DNA of 64,000 nucleotides from Ilex aquifolium (Eukaryota; Streptophyta; Magnoliopsida; Aquifoliales; Aquifoliaceae). Location of the stretch: contig OX637393.1 in the NCBI GenBank assembly GCA_951799425.1, positions 27,513,744 to 27,577,743 on the forward strand. The letters run 5' to 3'. The notes beneath the pieces were generated by a model. The model was not told where the DNA came from and searched no databases. It saw nothing but the letters and a program-made list of their open reading frames with translations. This document shows, piece after piece, positions 23,739 through 35,800 of the stretch. Position numbers and translations under genes: made by a program. Position 1 is the first letter of the stretch. Each line of letters opens with the position of its first letter.

Positions 23739-24950
23739 TTAATAATCCACAAACTTGTTCATATTCCTCCCACTTTTACGTATCGCAACTACCGCATGAG
23801 AATAAGGAAAGCCATTAATTTGCCAATGAAAACATGTGCACGTTCCATTCTGAATGTCAACAGAAACCGAAAGATGTGAGTTGACTTCATATACTTCGTT
23901 GCTTGAAACCCTCATAGACCAAGACCTGCCTTCAACAAATGTAATATGTAATTTAGATTTCATATCAGGACACAAATTTTCTTTCCATGTGTAGGATGTA
24001 GCCAACCTGCACCCCATCTGATTCATAATATGTCCCCTGATAGTGTCCACCATGCTTGTGATCGGTAAATTTCGTGTCTTAATTATCCAAGCATTAAATG
24101 ACTCCACTGCATTAGAGGTCATCTCACTATAACGTTTGCATTTAAAATGAGCATTTGCCCAATTTTCATAAGGAAGATTATCCAAGAATCTGTCCACGTT
24201 GGGTCCACCTTCACGTCTTAAAGCTTCAATCTTCTTGTTAAATATTAAAATTGTTGGAGCATATGCACACTCACAAAACAAAATTACCAGATAATTTCTC
24301 ATGACATTTGAAAACCGAGACCCCCTAAACTTGTCACTCAAGTTTGCTTTCAAATGCTGCAAACAAAAAGCATGGTGGCACCTCAAAAAAACCTTGAGCA
24401 TAGCTTCCAACAACCTAGCATTGCGGTCAGACACAAATGTAAGCTCTCGCTCGGGATCCAAAACCGACGACAATTTTTATAAGAACTAATGCCAATTAGT
24501 CATTCTCTGAATCGACCACCGCATATGCTAAAGGGAATAAACATGCCAAGTAGAGTGACAACATACAGATTCAACAAAACAAAAAAAAAAAACAGAGACA
24601 TTATACAAATTCAATTACAAAAAAGAATGACAATAAACAGTAACAATTTGAAAATACAAAAAAACATATATACAAAAAAAGTATACCTTGATTTCCATCA
24701 TTTCCGATGGCCGAAAGAATATTTCCTTTGTACTTTCCCTTAAGGAAGGTTCCATCAATAAACAAAATAGGCCGATAGTAGTTGAATCCATCAATGCATG
24801 CCTTAAATGATACAAATAATCTATAGAAACAGTTAGATATTTGATCACAATCAAACACTATATGACTACCAACATTTGTATTATTTGACGCATTGACATA
24901 CCAACATAACTGATCATAAGACAAAATAATCCCCAAGAAGCATTCCTTTT
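23739..24950 (-). pseudogene. MULE (MuDR-type) transposase, catalytic and SWIM part
   Basis: Read on minus from 24950 downward, this is the MULE catalytic domain. It shows FIDGTFLKGKYKGN (first Asp), PLAYAVVDSEND, ELTFVSDRNARLLEAM (second Asp), HAFCLQHLKANL (CX2H) and SNAVESFNAWI (third acidic residue). It ends in a SWIM zinc finger, CTCFHWQINGFPYSHAVVAI. The usual third SWIM ligand is Tyr here (PYSH rather than PCSH). In-frame stops replace W and Y around 24475-24495, and AT-rich sequence near 24500-24690 may be an intron. The frame is truncated to the right by the LINE and resumes at 31400. It would act in the nucleus on MULE ends; this copy is dead. Confidence 0.9.
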
Positions 24951-25422
24951 GCTTTTTTCACTCCTTTTTTTTTTTTGCACCAAGGGGGCGTCCTTTTTTT
25001 TTTTTTTTTTGAAGAAGGGGAAATTTTATTCCAAAATTCAAGCATTTACAAGAAGCAAAGAACAAAGTTCTAGAAAAAATTGAGAGTTGGATTTAATCCT
25101 TCAATGGATTAAACCAAATCTAATTACAGTATGAGATCCCCCCCAATTTTGGAAAAATAGATCCTGCTTTACAGCACATCAAACACCAAACAATTCAGTG
25201 CAAAAAACAGCACAGCACAGCACAGAAATAAAAGACACTATGCAGCACAGCACAGCACAGTACATCCCCATGCCCAGCTGCATCAGTTTTTGCACCAAAC
25301 ACAGTCTGCCGATCCTTGAATCTGCAACAGCTCCAAAACCAGCATACAGCTGCACTTCTTCAACCATAATCATCAAAAACCAGCATTTTTTTTGTACGCA
25401 GCACAGGCAGCCTTCTCTGGTC

Positions 25423-28400
25423 CTAATCCAATCTAAGCTGCACAGTTAGCGACATTATGCTGTCAGAAAAATCTGAAGAAAAACCGTCTGCCACTGCCTT
25501 ATTTGCCAGCCCATCAGCAACTGAATTTGCCTCTCTATATACATGTTTAACTAAATGCTCTATCATAGCTAATAGACTCTTCACTTGGAATAAAATACCG
25601 GTCAAATTCCAAGGACAATCAATATCCCCCTTTATAGCATTAACAAGAATCAACGAATCAAATTCAATGTCAATCTTATAAGCAATCAAACCATACTTCT
25701 CCACCAACTGCAGCCCATCTAACAATGCTCTAAATTCAGCCTCAACATTAGAACAGATTCCATAAAAGAAAGATGCTGCCAAAATCAAACGACCCCATTC
25801 ACCCCTTAGCACAGCCCCTCCCCCAGCTCTCCCAGGGTTTCCTTTAGAAGCTCCGTCAACATTTAACTTCAAAACACCTTCCCTAGAGAAATTCCAACAA
25901 ACCCAATTAATTCTTTTCACCACTCTACACCTTATAATAATACCAAGACCTTGTAACAACATTCTACCATCAAAATCATCTTCCACTTTTGCCCTTATAG
26001 TTCTCACATGAAATCTGAGCAAACTACAAACTTTAAGAAAAATAGAATATGCATTCGAAAAACCTTCACCCATTCATCTCTTACACCTCTCTATCCAAAC
26101 CTGCCAATAGATCAGCAAAGGCAGACTGCAAACCAAACAATGACTCACAGACTATTTTTTAAACTGCCGACATATCCTCTGCATCTTACCATAGGACCCT
26201 CCCCTGCAATTAACTGAAAACCCACCATGGGAGCCAATCTGCTCCATATAAAATCAGTATACTGACAATTAACAAACAAATGGGAAGCAGACTCCACATC
26301 CATTCCACACATAAAACACCTACTAACCACAGGAATTCCAAGTTTCTGAATTCTGGAATCCAGCGGGAGAGCATTTCTAAACAACTTCCAACCCACAAGC
26401 TGGGCACTAGGAGCCGTAGATATCCCCCAAATATTTTTGACAACTGTATTTCTTACTCCTTGTTGTCTGATCAAATGCCATGCCGATTTAATCGTGAAAA
26501 TTCCATTCCTCGACCCTTTCCATATCAGCTTATCTTTAAAAGGGTATAAAACCAAATTAGAACTTAAAATATCCTCTTGCTCAGAGACAGTCAACAAGCC
26601 TTCAGTTTTCTCAAAAAGCCAATGAGAATTTTGAAACACCTCAGAAAGTTTTGGAAAATTCAAAGGCATACCATCCATAGCATCAATTAAAGGACCCTCC
26701 CCAAACCAATGATCACACCAAAAATCTATATTTTCTCCATTTCCAACCACCCTCCTAGAAAAACTCAACACTTTCTCAAAATGAGGACGCAAAGCTTCAA
26801 AACATTTCTAGTGCCTCTTATTCCTATTTCTCAATAGATGCCCTCCCCTTAGAAACTTAGATGAAAAAACACGAGCCCATAAAGACTCTCCTTGCAGTAA
26901 GTTCCATACCTGTTTCATACGGAAGACCATCTGCAACTCTTCAAATTTTCTGATTCCCAGTCCGCCTTCATCTTTGGGCAGCGACACTTTATCCCACGAC
27001 ACCCAATGCCTCTTTTTGACCTCTTGCTTACTTGACCACACAAATCCAGCCATCATAGATCTGAGCTTATTCAAAAAAGCTTTTGGCAAATTCAAACAAG
27101 CCAATAAGTGCACAGGAATAGCACTCATAACAATTTGAACCAGCAAAATCCTGCCCATATTAGACAGCATCTTTGCATGCCACCCAGCAATCTTCTGCCT
27201 GAATTTAAACAAAACTTCCTCAAAGTGTCTTATCCTTACTCTACCTTGGATTATTAGGCAACCAAGATAAGTAAAAGGACAATTTTTAATGGGAATTCCA
27301 GCTAACTCAGACAATCCCTGGCGCCTAGCAACAGAAATATACTTTGAGCACATCATTGAACTTTTTTGTACACTTACCTTCTGCCCAGAATTTAATTCAT
27401 ACCTCCTCAAAAAATTCATCAGATTTGCAAGAGACCTCCTATCCCCTCTAAGGAAAATCAAAGTATCATCTGCAAACAGCAAATGACTAACCAATGAGGA
27501 TCCTCTCCCTAAATGAAAGCCTTTCACCAATCCATCCAAATACAATTTCTTCAACCCACGACTCAACACCTCCTCTGCAAGGATAAAAAGACAAGGAGAA
27601 ATAGGACCCTTAATCCTCTGGAAGTAGGGAAGAAACCCCTTCTTTGCCCATTTACACAAACAGAAATATTCTGATTTGCTAAGCAGTTTGCAATAATTCC
27701 AACAAAAGTACTCGAAAAACCCATACATGATAAAGTCTTAAGAAGAAAATCCCACTCAAGTCTATCATACGCCTTCATCATATCCAATTTTATCATCAAA
27801 TTCCCAGCCTCCACCTTCCTATCCAAATCATCCACCATCAATTGGGCCAAAGAAATGCATTCCCTAATGTTTCTCCCCTTTACAAACCCATGTTGCTCCA
27901 TAGACACTACATTTGGCAGCAAAACAGCAAGCCTAGAAGCCAAAACCTTTGTGCAAATTTTATATAAAAAATTGCACAAACTTATAGGCCTAAAATCTGA
28001 GAAAGATACAGGGTTAATCTTTTTAGGAATTAAAGCCAGCAAGGTAGCATTTACTGACCTCGGCACTTGACCCCCTTGTAAGAAAAAATTGACTGCAGCC
28101 ACCACATCCTCCTTTATTACATCCCACGCAATCTGATAAAACTTCCCAGACATCCCATCTGCTCCAGGAGCACTATGGACTGACATAGAAAAAACCACAC
28201 CCCTAACCTCCTCCATAGAAGCACTCCTGATAAGCTGATCATTCTCAGCATCATTTACTAACACAGGAAAAACAGAAAACAAATCATCCTGCAGAGAATG
28301 ATCCTCAGATTTGTACAGATCTGAGTAAAATTCCACAACCACATTACCAATTTCTGCCTCAGAATCAACCCAGTCCCCATGTGCATTCTGAATTCGAGTA

Positions 28401-29524
28401 ACTTTATTCCTTATAGCCTTTCCCTTAGCTAATGCATGATAAAACTTTGTGTTTTTCTCCCCTTCAACTGCCCACTTCACATTAGCTTTTTGTTTCCAAT
28501 AAATCTCTTCCAATCTAAGTAACTCATCCAGTTCTTTCTGACCCTCTTCCAATGCCAAATTATTAGCCATAGAATTATCTTCCTCAACAAGTCTCTCAGC
28601 CTGCAAAATCACATCCTCCTTCACTTTAATCCTTTCAAATATATTTCCAAAACACTCCTTGTTCCATTTCTTTATGTGAATCTTCAAATACTTGATCTTC
28701 AGAAAAATATTTTCCAAAGGATTATCAGAATAGTACCCTCCCCATTTAGAAACCACCAATGGCAGAAAACCTGCATCCTCTGTCCACATATCTTGAAATT
28801 TAAAATATGATATTCTCTACACAGAAGAATCCTTAATCCTAAGCAACAAAGGACTATGGTCAGAACCACCCCTCGCCAAATGCAAGACCTCAGTAGCTCC
28901 AAACTTTAAAACCCATTCAGAATTCACTAAAATTCTATCAATTCTCTGCCACATTCTAGCAGATCCAAACTGGTTATTACACCAAGTGAACCTACTCCCA
29001 AAAAAGTCTACATTCACCAAACCTGCATCAGAAATAAACTCTCCAAAATTTTCCATAGACACAAAAGATGGGAAAGCACCACCCAACCTCTCCTCAGAAT
29101 TTACTATGGCATTAAAATCTCCTGCCAACAACCAAGCAGATGAAGGAGGCAAGGACAAATTCAATAAATGCTGCCACAACTGACGCCTAACTACATGATC
29201 ACAAAAAGCATATATTACTGAAACAAAAATCACCTCTGACCCCATATATGAACCCTCCACCGTTAACACCTGTTCATGCTGATCCAACACTTTTACAGTC
29301 ACTCTCTCATCCCAAAGTAACCACAGGTACCTTTCAGCTAACTCATTAAAAGTGTAATGAGACAAGCCCATATTAGCAGCAAAACCATGCAACCTAGTAG
29401 CCCCCAACTTAGGTTCTTGAACAGCAAGCATACACACATCATGTATTCTTATTAATTTCTTAAGCCTCCTCCTACGAGTAAGCTTTCCTGCTCCACGCAT
29501 ATTCCAGGATAAAACACTTATCAT
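25423..29524 (-). pseudogene. LINE ORF2: endonuclease, reverse transcriptase, RNase H
   Basis: Starts at ATG 29524, overlapping the ORF1 stop by the four bases ATGA. Domains on minus: an AP-type endonuclease (SWNMRGAG; VQEPKLG; LLAGDFNAI; GGSDHSPLL) at 29524-28830; linker with KWAVEGEKNTKFYH; RT with PGADGMSGKF, ALIPKK, DFRPISLCN, KLDMMKAYDRLEW and the catalytic LLFADDTLIF (near 27480); a zinc-type region with CFMCGMDVESASHLFVNC; and a plant-type RNase H (KLNVDGASKGNPGRAGGGAV, EFDSLILVNAI) near 25880-25540. Disruptions: in-frame TAG near 28815, a frameshift near 27615 at the GLRQGDP motif (part of it missing), TAG near 26806, and a stop plus frameshift between 26145 and 26073. The product would nick and reverse-transcribe at the target. 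Confidence 0.95.
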
Positions 29525-31248
29525 ATGAAATGAGAAGACAAATTACCCTTAGACCTAAGTCTGAAAGAAGCCTCTGAAGAAGTAACGCCCAAAAGACTGG
29601 AAACAGACTCATCTGAGTCACCATTGTCCCCATCGTCCCCATCTTTTGAACAATCATCTTTATTCCTGCCAGAACCCTCCATGTCAGATGAATAGCCCTT
29701 ATCTAGTGGATCTGTTTTTCTACGTAAACCCCTATCATCATCCAGGGACACTCCATTCCCCCTTCTATAAACAAAATTGTGATCAACAAAAAAAAACCCA
29801 TCTGAAGCTGGAGAATATAGTTTATTCACATTGCAGCATAATACTTCTACATTACTCGCTTCTACCTCCCTCCTTTGCTCAGAAGAAACCACATTACCTA
29901 AAACCATTTCAGAAGCCTCCCTTCTCAAAACAACACTACCCCTAATTTCCTCCATAACTTTCTCAGGAGAAGAAATAGAAACAATGGACAAAAACACATC
30001 CCCATTGGCCCTCATCTGCTCCCTTTGATTCGAAAAAACCAGATCCACCACATTTGCCTCAATTCCAACTCCTTCCCTACCAATACTCGTATCCTTTCCA
30101 CCATCCACTACTGTTTCGACCTCCTTTTGAACTCCAGAACCTTCCCCAACCTCCTCTGACTTTGAATCATCATTCGCAGAAGTCAAAATCTCAAATCTGT
30201 TTCCCAGAATCTGACCCTGAACAGCTGTCTTCTTTCTATATTCCTTCTTAGACTTCACCCCTATTGGATCTTGCAACACTCATTTCCCCTTCCCATTTAC
30301 CCAACCTCCATCTTGATTATTTACCCCAGGAACCAAATCATTTACCACCGCTGGAACAGAGTCCTTCATAGCAACATCAATCTCCTCCACATTTCTCTTC
30401 CTCCGACAATTCAATTCATCATGGCCTTGTTTCAAGCAAATTGCACAGTATTTGCAATCTTTCTCATAACTAATTCGTTGCCAACGACCACTTGCCCCAC
30501 CCATATCAAGCCAAATTCGTTTAGGGTTTTCTGCAAGTAAATTAACTTCAACGCAAGCCCTAGCCACCCCCGGCCTGGACAGATTGATAGTCAAAGAATC
30601 AATAACCAAAATCCGACCGATGGGGCTTAAGATATCTCGTAAACTTTCCTTGTTGAATAGATGGATCGGAAGTCCTGGTAGCGAAATCCAAATCGGCACT
30701 ACTGGGGGTTCTACACCTGGTAGAAATTCAGGGAACCATCTGAAGAAGAGAAAAAGATAACCCTCGATATATATGGCATCCTTCAACCATGTTTTCACAT
30801 AGTCTTCGTAGAGATTAAAACGAATTAGAACATGTCGAGGATCAAGCACCCCAACCGTAAAATCCCCCTTCGGAATCCATTGAGAATTGATGAATTCCTT
30901 GATGACTCCAAGAGACGTCTTACCGTAGGCGCACTTGCCTATCAGAGTTTGGTGAAAATTCTTTGAAAGATCTAGGGTTTCATCGAGTGTCCAATATATC
31001 CCCGGTTCGCCATTGTTGAAAACCACTCGTTTCGCTGGTCTGGGTTGAGTACTAGGAGGAACCGAAGGCATACCATGATTTTCTCCCTCTTCCTAAGAAT
31101 CAACAATTGTTTTCCCAAGATCCTGAATCGAGACCACTTCGTTCGCAACAGACCAATAATTTGAAGGATTACTAAATAGAGACGCAAAATTTTTCACTAT
31201 ATCGGGAGGCTTCGGAGGAATTGGAAACTGACGGTGATTAGAATCCAT
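29521..31248 (-). pseudogene. LINE ORF1 (DUF4283-type, zinc knuckle)
   Basis: 575 codons on minus from ATG 31248 to TGA 29523-29521. It holds the DUF4283-like region typical of plant L1 ORF1 (IGKCAYGKTSLGVIKEFINS; FNLYEDYVKTWL; PVVPIWISLPGLPIHLFN) and a zinc knuckle CKYCAICLKQGHDELNC near 30440. A long acidic, serine-rich tail follows. Two in-frame stops interrupt it: TAG after KTIVDS (near 31095) and TGA after NGKGK (30282-30280), the latter probably a mutated Trp codon. In the family, ORF1p binds the element RNA. No other defect is visible. Confidence 0.9.
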
Positions 31249-31399
31249 AAAGAAATCTCAAGATTGATAGTAAACTAAGTGAAAATTAGTCAAAAGATCA
31301 AAAAAATTCCGTCAAAAAAGTCAAAGAAAAGTAGAGAGAAGTCAAAGCTTCTCTCTCTAGAATGCTAGAAATGCCTCCCAAGCAGCTTTTTTCACTCCT

Positions 31400-31604
31400 A
31401 ACCATGCTTAGTCATATGATATTGTAAGACCATACGATGAACGAAAATCACTAACCACATCAGTTGGACGAGTGTTCATGTTTTCACAGACATTGTCAAC
31501 AATTAGATCTGCTATCAAATTGGAAGACATCCTCTTGTTTTGAGTTGTGCATAGAGCTACTCCACAAATGTATTGGTTTTGTAGTTTCCTTATATAAAAG
31601 AAAC
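31400..31604 (-). pseudogene. MULE transposase, middle segment between LINE and Tat insertions
   Basis: Only 205 bp. On minus it reads YIRKLQNQYICGVALCTTQN, then RMSSNLIADLIVDNV, NTRPTDVVSDFRSSYGLTIS and D-AWLGVKKAK. These are the FLYWCH-like zinc end and helix preceding the MULE catalytic domain (usual pattern ...SY.kAw.aKe.A). The sense passes directly into 24950 and below once the LINE is removed, and into 43739 and above once the Tat element is removed. One in-frame stop falls in ISYD*AW near 31405. Confidence 0.88.
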
Positions 31605-32830
31605 TGATGGGACATTTCTGAGATCGCAGAGGATTAGGGCACGTGTCCTCGACAGAGTTGGAGACTTCCTCTGCGATAAGGCCACGTGTCCTCGGCGCCG
31701 ACGATGCTTTCATCCACATTCCGGCACGTGCTCGAAAACAACGTGGTCTCGGTGAGAAGGGGTTATCCGGTCTTCGAACTGCATACCCTCGGCGCCGGGA
31801 GTACACTTATTCCGCGGCCATGGTTTTCCCTCGGTGCCGAGGGATGATGACGGGAATAGTAATCCTGTTACGTAGCTCCTACTTCGTAAAAAGTCGCTAT
31901 CAAGTAGTACTACTTCAGCTAGACTAGGAATCATGGGGGCGCTCTGCACAAGGGAGTCAGGGCGTCAGAGCCAACAGGACGTCCCTCCAATAATAGCGGG
32001 ACACATGGCAAAAGTGACATAATGGGGGGCGGGCGGACGAAACTGTCCCTGGTAACGTGCGGCAATTGAGAGGCAACAATAAATGAATTCACTGCTGATG
32101 GGACGTCCGCTTTGACATGAAGAGCCGGAAAGAGGCAAACACTAATTGTCCCAGCATCAGGGCATTTACTGATCCATCCTTGGAAGAAGAGCATTAAGTG
32201 CACGGGGATCCGGGCATTCAATACTCTCAGACAAAGGGAAGAACATTAATTGCTCGGGGATCCGAGCAATCAATAATGGGGTCTTCCCCATACACAGTAG
32301 GGGGCACACTGCCCCATCTCTGAACACTACCTACTCTCTAGACTGTCGCCAATGATGAGTCCGGGTGGGTAGAAATAGTTCCCAAAAATACATTGCAAAG
32401 GTACGCAAGAACAACCCTCGACAACGACCAGTGTTTTCTTCTTCCCCATCGTCAAAGAACTGACTTGATCGTTGGAGGGGATACGCCGGAAAACACTCCG
32501 GCGCCCTTTCTGACTCTTTTTGTGTGTACCAGGAACCTCTGTAGGGCCGCCTGAAGCCCTCGATCGACCATAACGACAATTCATCACCACTCCTTTGGTC
32601 CTTTCAACCCATTCCTTGCTGCGTAAAATACCATCCCCCAGGCCGGAGTCCGTTCCAGACCGCCTGATGGATCAAGGGACCCAAAGAAACGATTCATCAC
32701 CACTCCAGGAGGCCCTTTGGCCCTCTCAACCCTTGCCTTGCAGGGAGGTAATCGACTTTCGACGCCGGGGTGAATTCATTAGGGAAGACACTGCCTTCCG
32801 TAAACTATTGTGCAAAAACCTGTGCGCACA
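31605..32830 (+). repeat. 5' LTR of the Tat element
   Basis: 1226 bp, TGATGGGACATT...TGTGCGCACA, with a matching LTR at 42498-43733. GC-rich compared with the surrounding MULE sequence. It carries three CACGTG cores near its start. Confidence 0.95.
31640..31730 (+). promoter_or_regulatory. Three G-box (CACGTG) cores in the Tat LTR
   Basis: CACGTG occurs at 31640-31645, 31683-31688 and 31725-31730, the first two in near-repeat context GGCACGTGTCCTCG / GCCACGTGTCCTCG. The same trio is at 42533, 42576 and 42618 in the 3' LTR. G-boxes bind bZIP and bHLH factors in plants (light, ABA, stress). A role here is inferred from position in U3 only. Confidence 0.5.
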
Positions 32831-32833
32831 ATT

Positions 32834-32849
32834 TGGCGCCGTTTGTGGG
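32834..32849 (+). other. Primer-binding site of the Tat element
   Basis: TGGCGCCGTTTGTGGG begins three bases after the 5' LTR. TGGCGCC-type sites are usual for Tat and Athila elements. I do not assign the tRNA. Confidence 0.8.
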
Positions 32850-32880
32850 AACGATTCAAACTTTCTAAAGCGCAGTGACC

Positions 32881-35800
32881 ATGGTGAATACTCGCCAGAA
32901 GGGCAAGGGCCACCAGCAGAAGAATGTGGATTTGCCGGCACGTACCATGTCAAGGACGAAAGACCCCGTCAACAGTGTTAACAAAGGCCTTTCTATCCAC
33001 TCGAAAGGACACACCAACCCAACTAGCATGGGCATCGGATCAGAGAAATCTGCCCCGTTGGCTCGCCAACTAGCCGTAGTGATCGAGGAAAAGTTTGGAG
33101 ACCGGCTACGGCAGTTGGAGGAAGACAATGTGAATGTCCTCAGCCGTCTTGAGGAATTCGTCCCTTCTGGTGGAGGATCCCGAAACTTGGAGAGGTCCCG
33201 GGAACCCTCCATCAGGGAAGTCGGACCTGAGGATTTAAGAAACCGCCTAAGCAGTAGGGCAGAAAGCTCCAGGGCCCCACGGCGCTCAAGGGTCCGCGGA
33301 CAAAGCCAAGAGATCCCGATGAAAAGACCTAGGTCTCTAGCTTGGGACGACCTTCGGAGAAACCTGTCCGGGCGGACAGGCGTGGAAGAATCCGAAGGGG
33401 ATTCCACCCTCTCTACCCGACGCCCTAGAGCGTTAGAAATGGGTGACCGTCGCCGGAAAAGCGGGGTATGGCCCGCACGAGACGAGGACCTCAGGGTTCG
33501 GTTTCATTCCACGAAAGGAAGGGCCACCCAGGGGAAAGATGCAGATGACGAGGATATTCGATCTCCTTTCACAAGGAATATCGACGAAGTGGAGGTGCCA
33601 AGGAACTTCGTGGTGCCTCAATTCAAGGTATATGATGGGCGATCAGATCCAGAAGCCCACCTCAGACAGTACAAACAGATGATGTCCCTCTATCATACCG
33701 ATCGTCGATTACTGTGCTGGGTGTTCTCCATGAGCTTAGGAGACTCCGCCATGAAGTGGTTCGAAACCATCCCCCCTGGCACCATAGGGTCTTGGAAGGA
33801 ATTGACCGATCAATTTTCTGCCAGGTTCATCACGGGCAGCAGGCGCCCTAAAGATGTCAGTTCCTTATTAACCTTGAAACGGAAGGAGGGCGAGACGCTC
33901 TACCAATATGCAGCACGATACTGGGAGGAAGTGAACGAAGTAGAAGGCTGCTCTGAGGTGATGGCAGCAGCCTCCTTCAGGCTGGGGTTGTCGCGAGATT
34001 CCGACCTCTACAGGTCATTAACCAAGAAGACGCCAACGGATATGGGGGAACTTATATCCCGAATAAACAAGTATTCTCGGATAGAGGATGAGGCGATGGG
34101 GGCCAAGGCGAAGGCTCCCACCCCCAAGAGAAAGGAAAGAGAAAGGGAGGCGACCCCTCCCCAAAGGGGACTTAGGCCCCCGACGGGGGAGTCCTTCAAG
34201 GGTGTCCATACCCTGTTCAAGGAGCCCATCTATAGACTTCTCCGTAAGATTCAGGGGGAACCTTTCTTCAAATGGCCCCCTAAGATGCCAGGCGATCCAT
34301 CCACCCGTAACCAGAGGGCGAAATGTTCGTATCACCAAGATGTCGGACACCGCACCGAAGATTGCAGAGTCTACAAGTCCTTCTTGGAGAAACTGGTGCA
34401 AGACGGACATTTGAAGTAATATATTGACCCTGCTCCTGCGGAGGGTCAACTAGTGCATGATCAAGTCGGCGCCCGGCGCAACGTAATCGATGTCATTCAC
34501 GTCTGCCCTCAGGAGCGCCCCACGTCCAGGACCCTCAAGTCCGACCTTAAGAGGGTGGCGTTTACCAGAAGGGTAGATGAGACAGACGGGGGACGACCGG
34601 ACAAGAGGCCCCGGATTAGCAAGGGGGAAATCACGTTCTCCAACGACGACCTAGCCGGCGTAGTCCTCCCCCACGAAGATGCATTGGTGCTGACCTTGAA
34701 GATCGGCGACTATGACGTCAAAAGGGTGCTGATAGACTCGGGGAGTTCCTCCGAGGTGATGTACCTTGAGGTCCTGAAACGCATGGGACTCAATTGTTCG
34801 GACCTTGCCAAAGTCGGCACGCCCCTCGTCGGATTTAACGGCTCATACGTCGTGCCCTTGGGGAAGATCACGATGCCAGTCACCGCCGGGCCGGTCACGA
34901 TTGACACAGAATTTGTGGTAATCGACTCCGATTCACCCTACAACATTATCATGGGACGAGCTTGGTTGCATGCATTGGGGGCAGTACACTCGACGTATCA
35001 CCAGAAACTGAAGTTCCCCACCCCAGAGGGGATTAAGGAAATCCGAGGGGACCAAGCGTCCGCCAAAAGTTGTTTCTATTCCGCAGTAAGGGCGGGGGTT
35101 GCCGGCAAGGAAAAGGAGAGGGACCCCGATGAGGTCCTGAACAAATAGCAATTACAGTCCGGTCGGCTTGGGATCGACGAGCCGCGGCTGGGTCCGGGAG
35201 ATCGCTCGGTGGAAGACCTCCACAAGATATTCCTAGTTGACGGAGATGAAGACAGGTACTTCTTAATTGGATCCTCTATGACCATGGCCGAACAAGATGC
35301 CATGACAGAGTTTTTAAAGGAGAATATGGATGTGTTCGCCTGGAAGGCGACTGACATGAAAGGAATAAGTCCTGACGTCATGACTCATAAACTTCACGTC
35401 GATCCCACTCATAAGCCGGTGAAACAAAAACCCCGGCGGGCGGCCCCACATCATGCGCAGGCAGTAAACAACGAGGTGGAGAAGCTACTGGAGGCTGGCA
35501 CCATCCGAGAAGTCCAATTCCCGGAGTGGTTATCCAACACGGTGTGTGCAAAAAAGAAAGAAGGTAAATGGCGCGTTTGCGTGGATTTTACCGATCTAAA
35601 CAAAGCCTTCCCAAAAGACGACTTCCCTCTTCCAAAGGTGGACCAATTGGTGGACGCCACGGCAGGACATCGGCGCATGTCTTTCCTTGACACGAGAGCG
35701 GGTTACCACCAGATTCCCCTCCACCCTGAGGACCAGGAAAAAACTGCCTTTATCACGCCAAGGGGGGTCTATTGCTACAAGGTCATGTCTTTTGGCCTAA

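Larger units (their letters stand above)
24966..31384 (-). mobile_element. L1-clade LINE with RNase H, 15-bp TSD
   Basis: Flanked by the perfect 15-bp duplication GCTTTTTTCACTCCT at 24951-24965 and 31385-31399. On minus it has a 5' leader from 31384, ORF1, ORF2 and a 3' end with two poly(A) runs separated by a short spacer (24966-25014). Length (6.4 kb) and layout are those of a full-length plant L1. Both ORFs carry a few stops or frameshifts, but protein identity to the family is well kept, so the insertion is moderately recent. It landed inside the MULE transposase. Confidence 0.95.

Noticed and set aside
25199-25262. CAGCACAGCAC run as a coding repeat
   Set aside because: It lies in the LINE 3' UTR and is a short simple repeat.
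31710-33407. Minus-strand ORFs across the Tat 5' LTR and gag
   Set aside because: They are shadows of the LTR and gag frame; the LTR ones recur identically in the 3' LTR.
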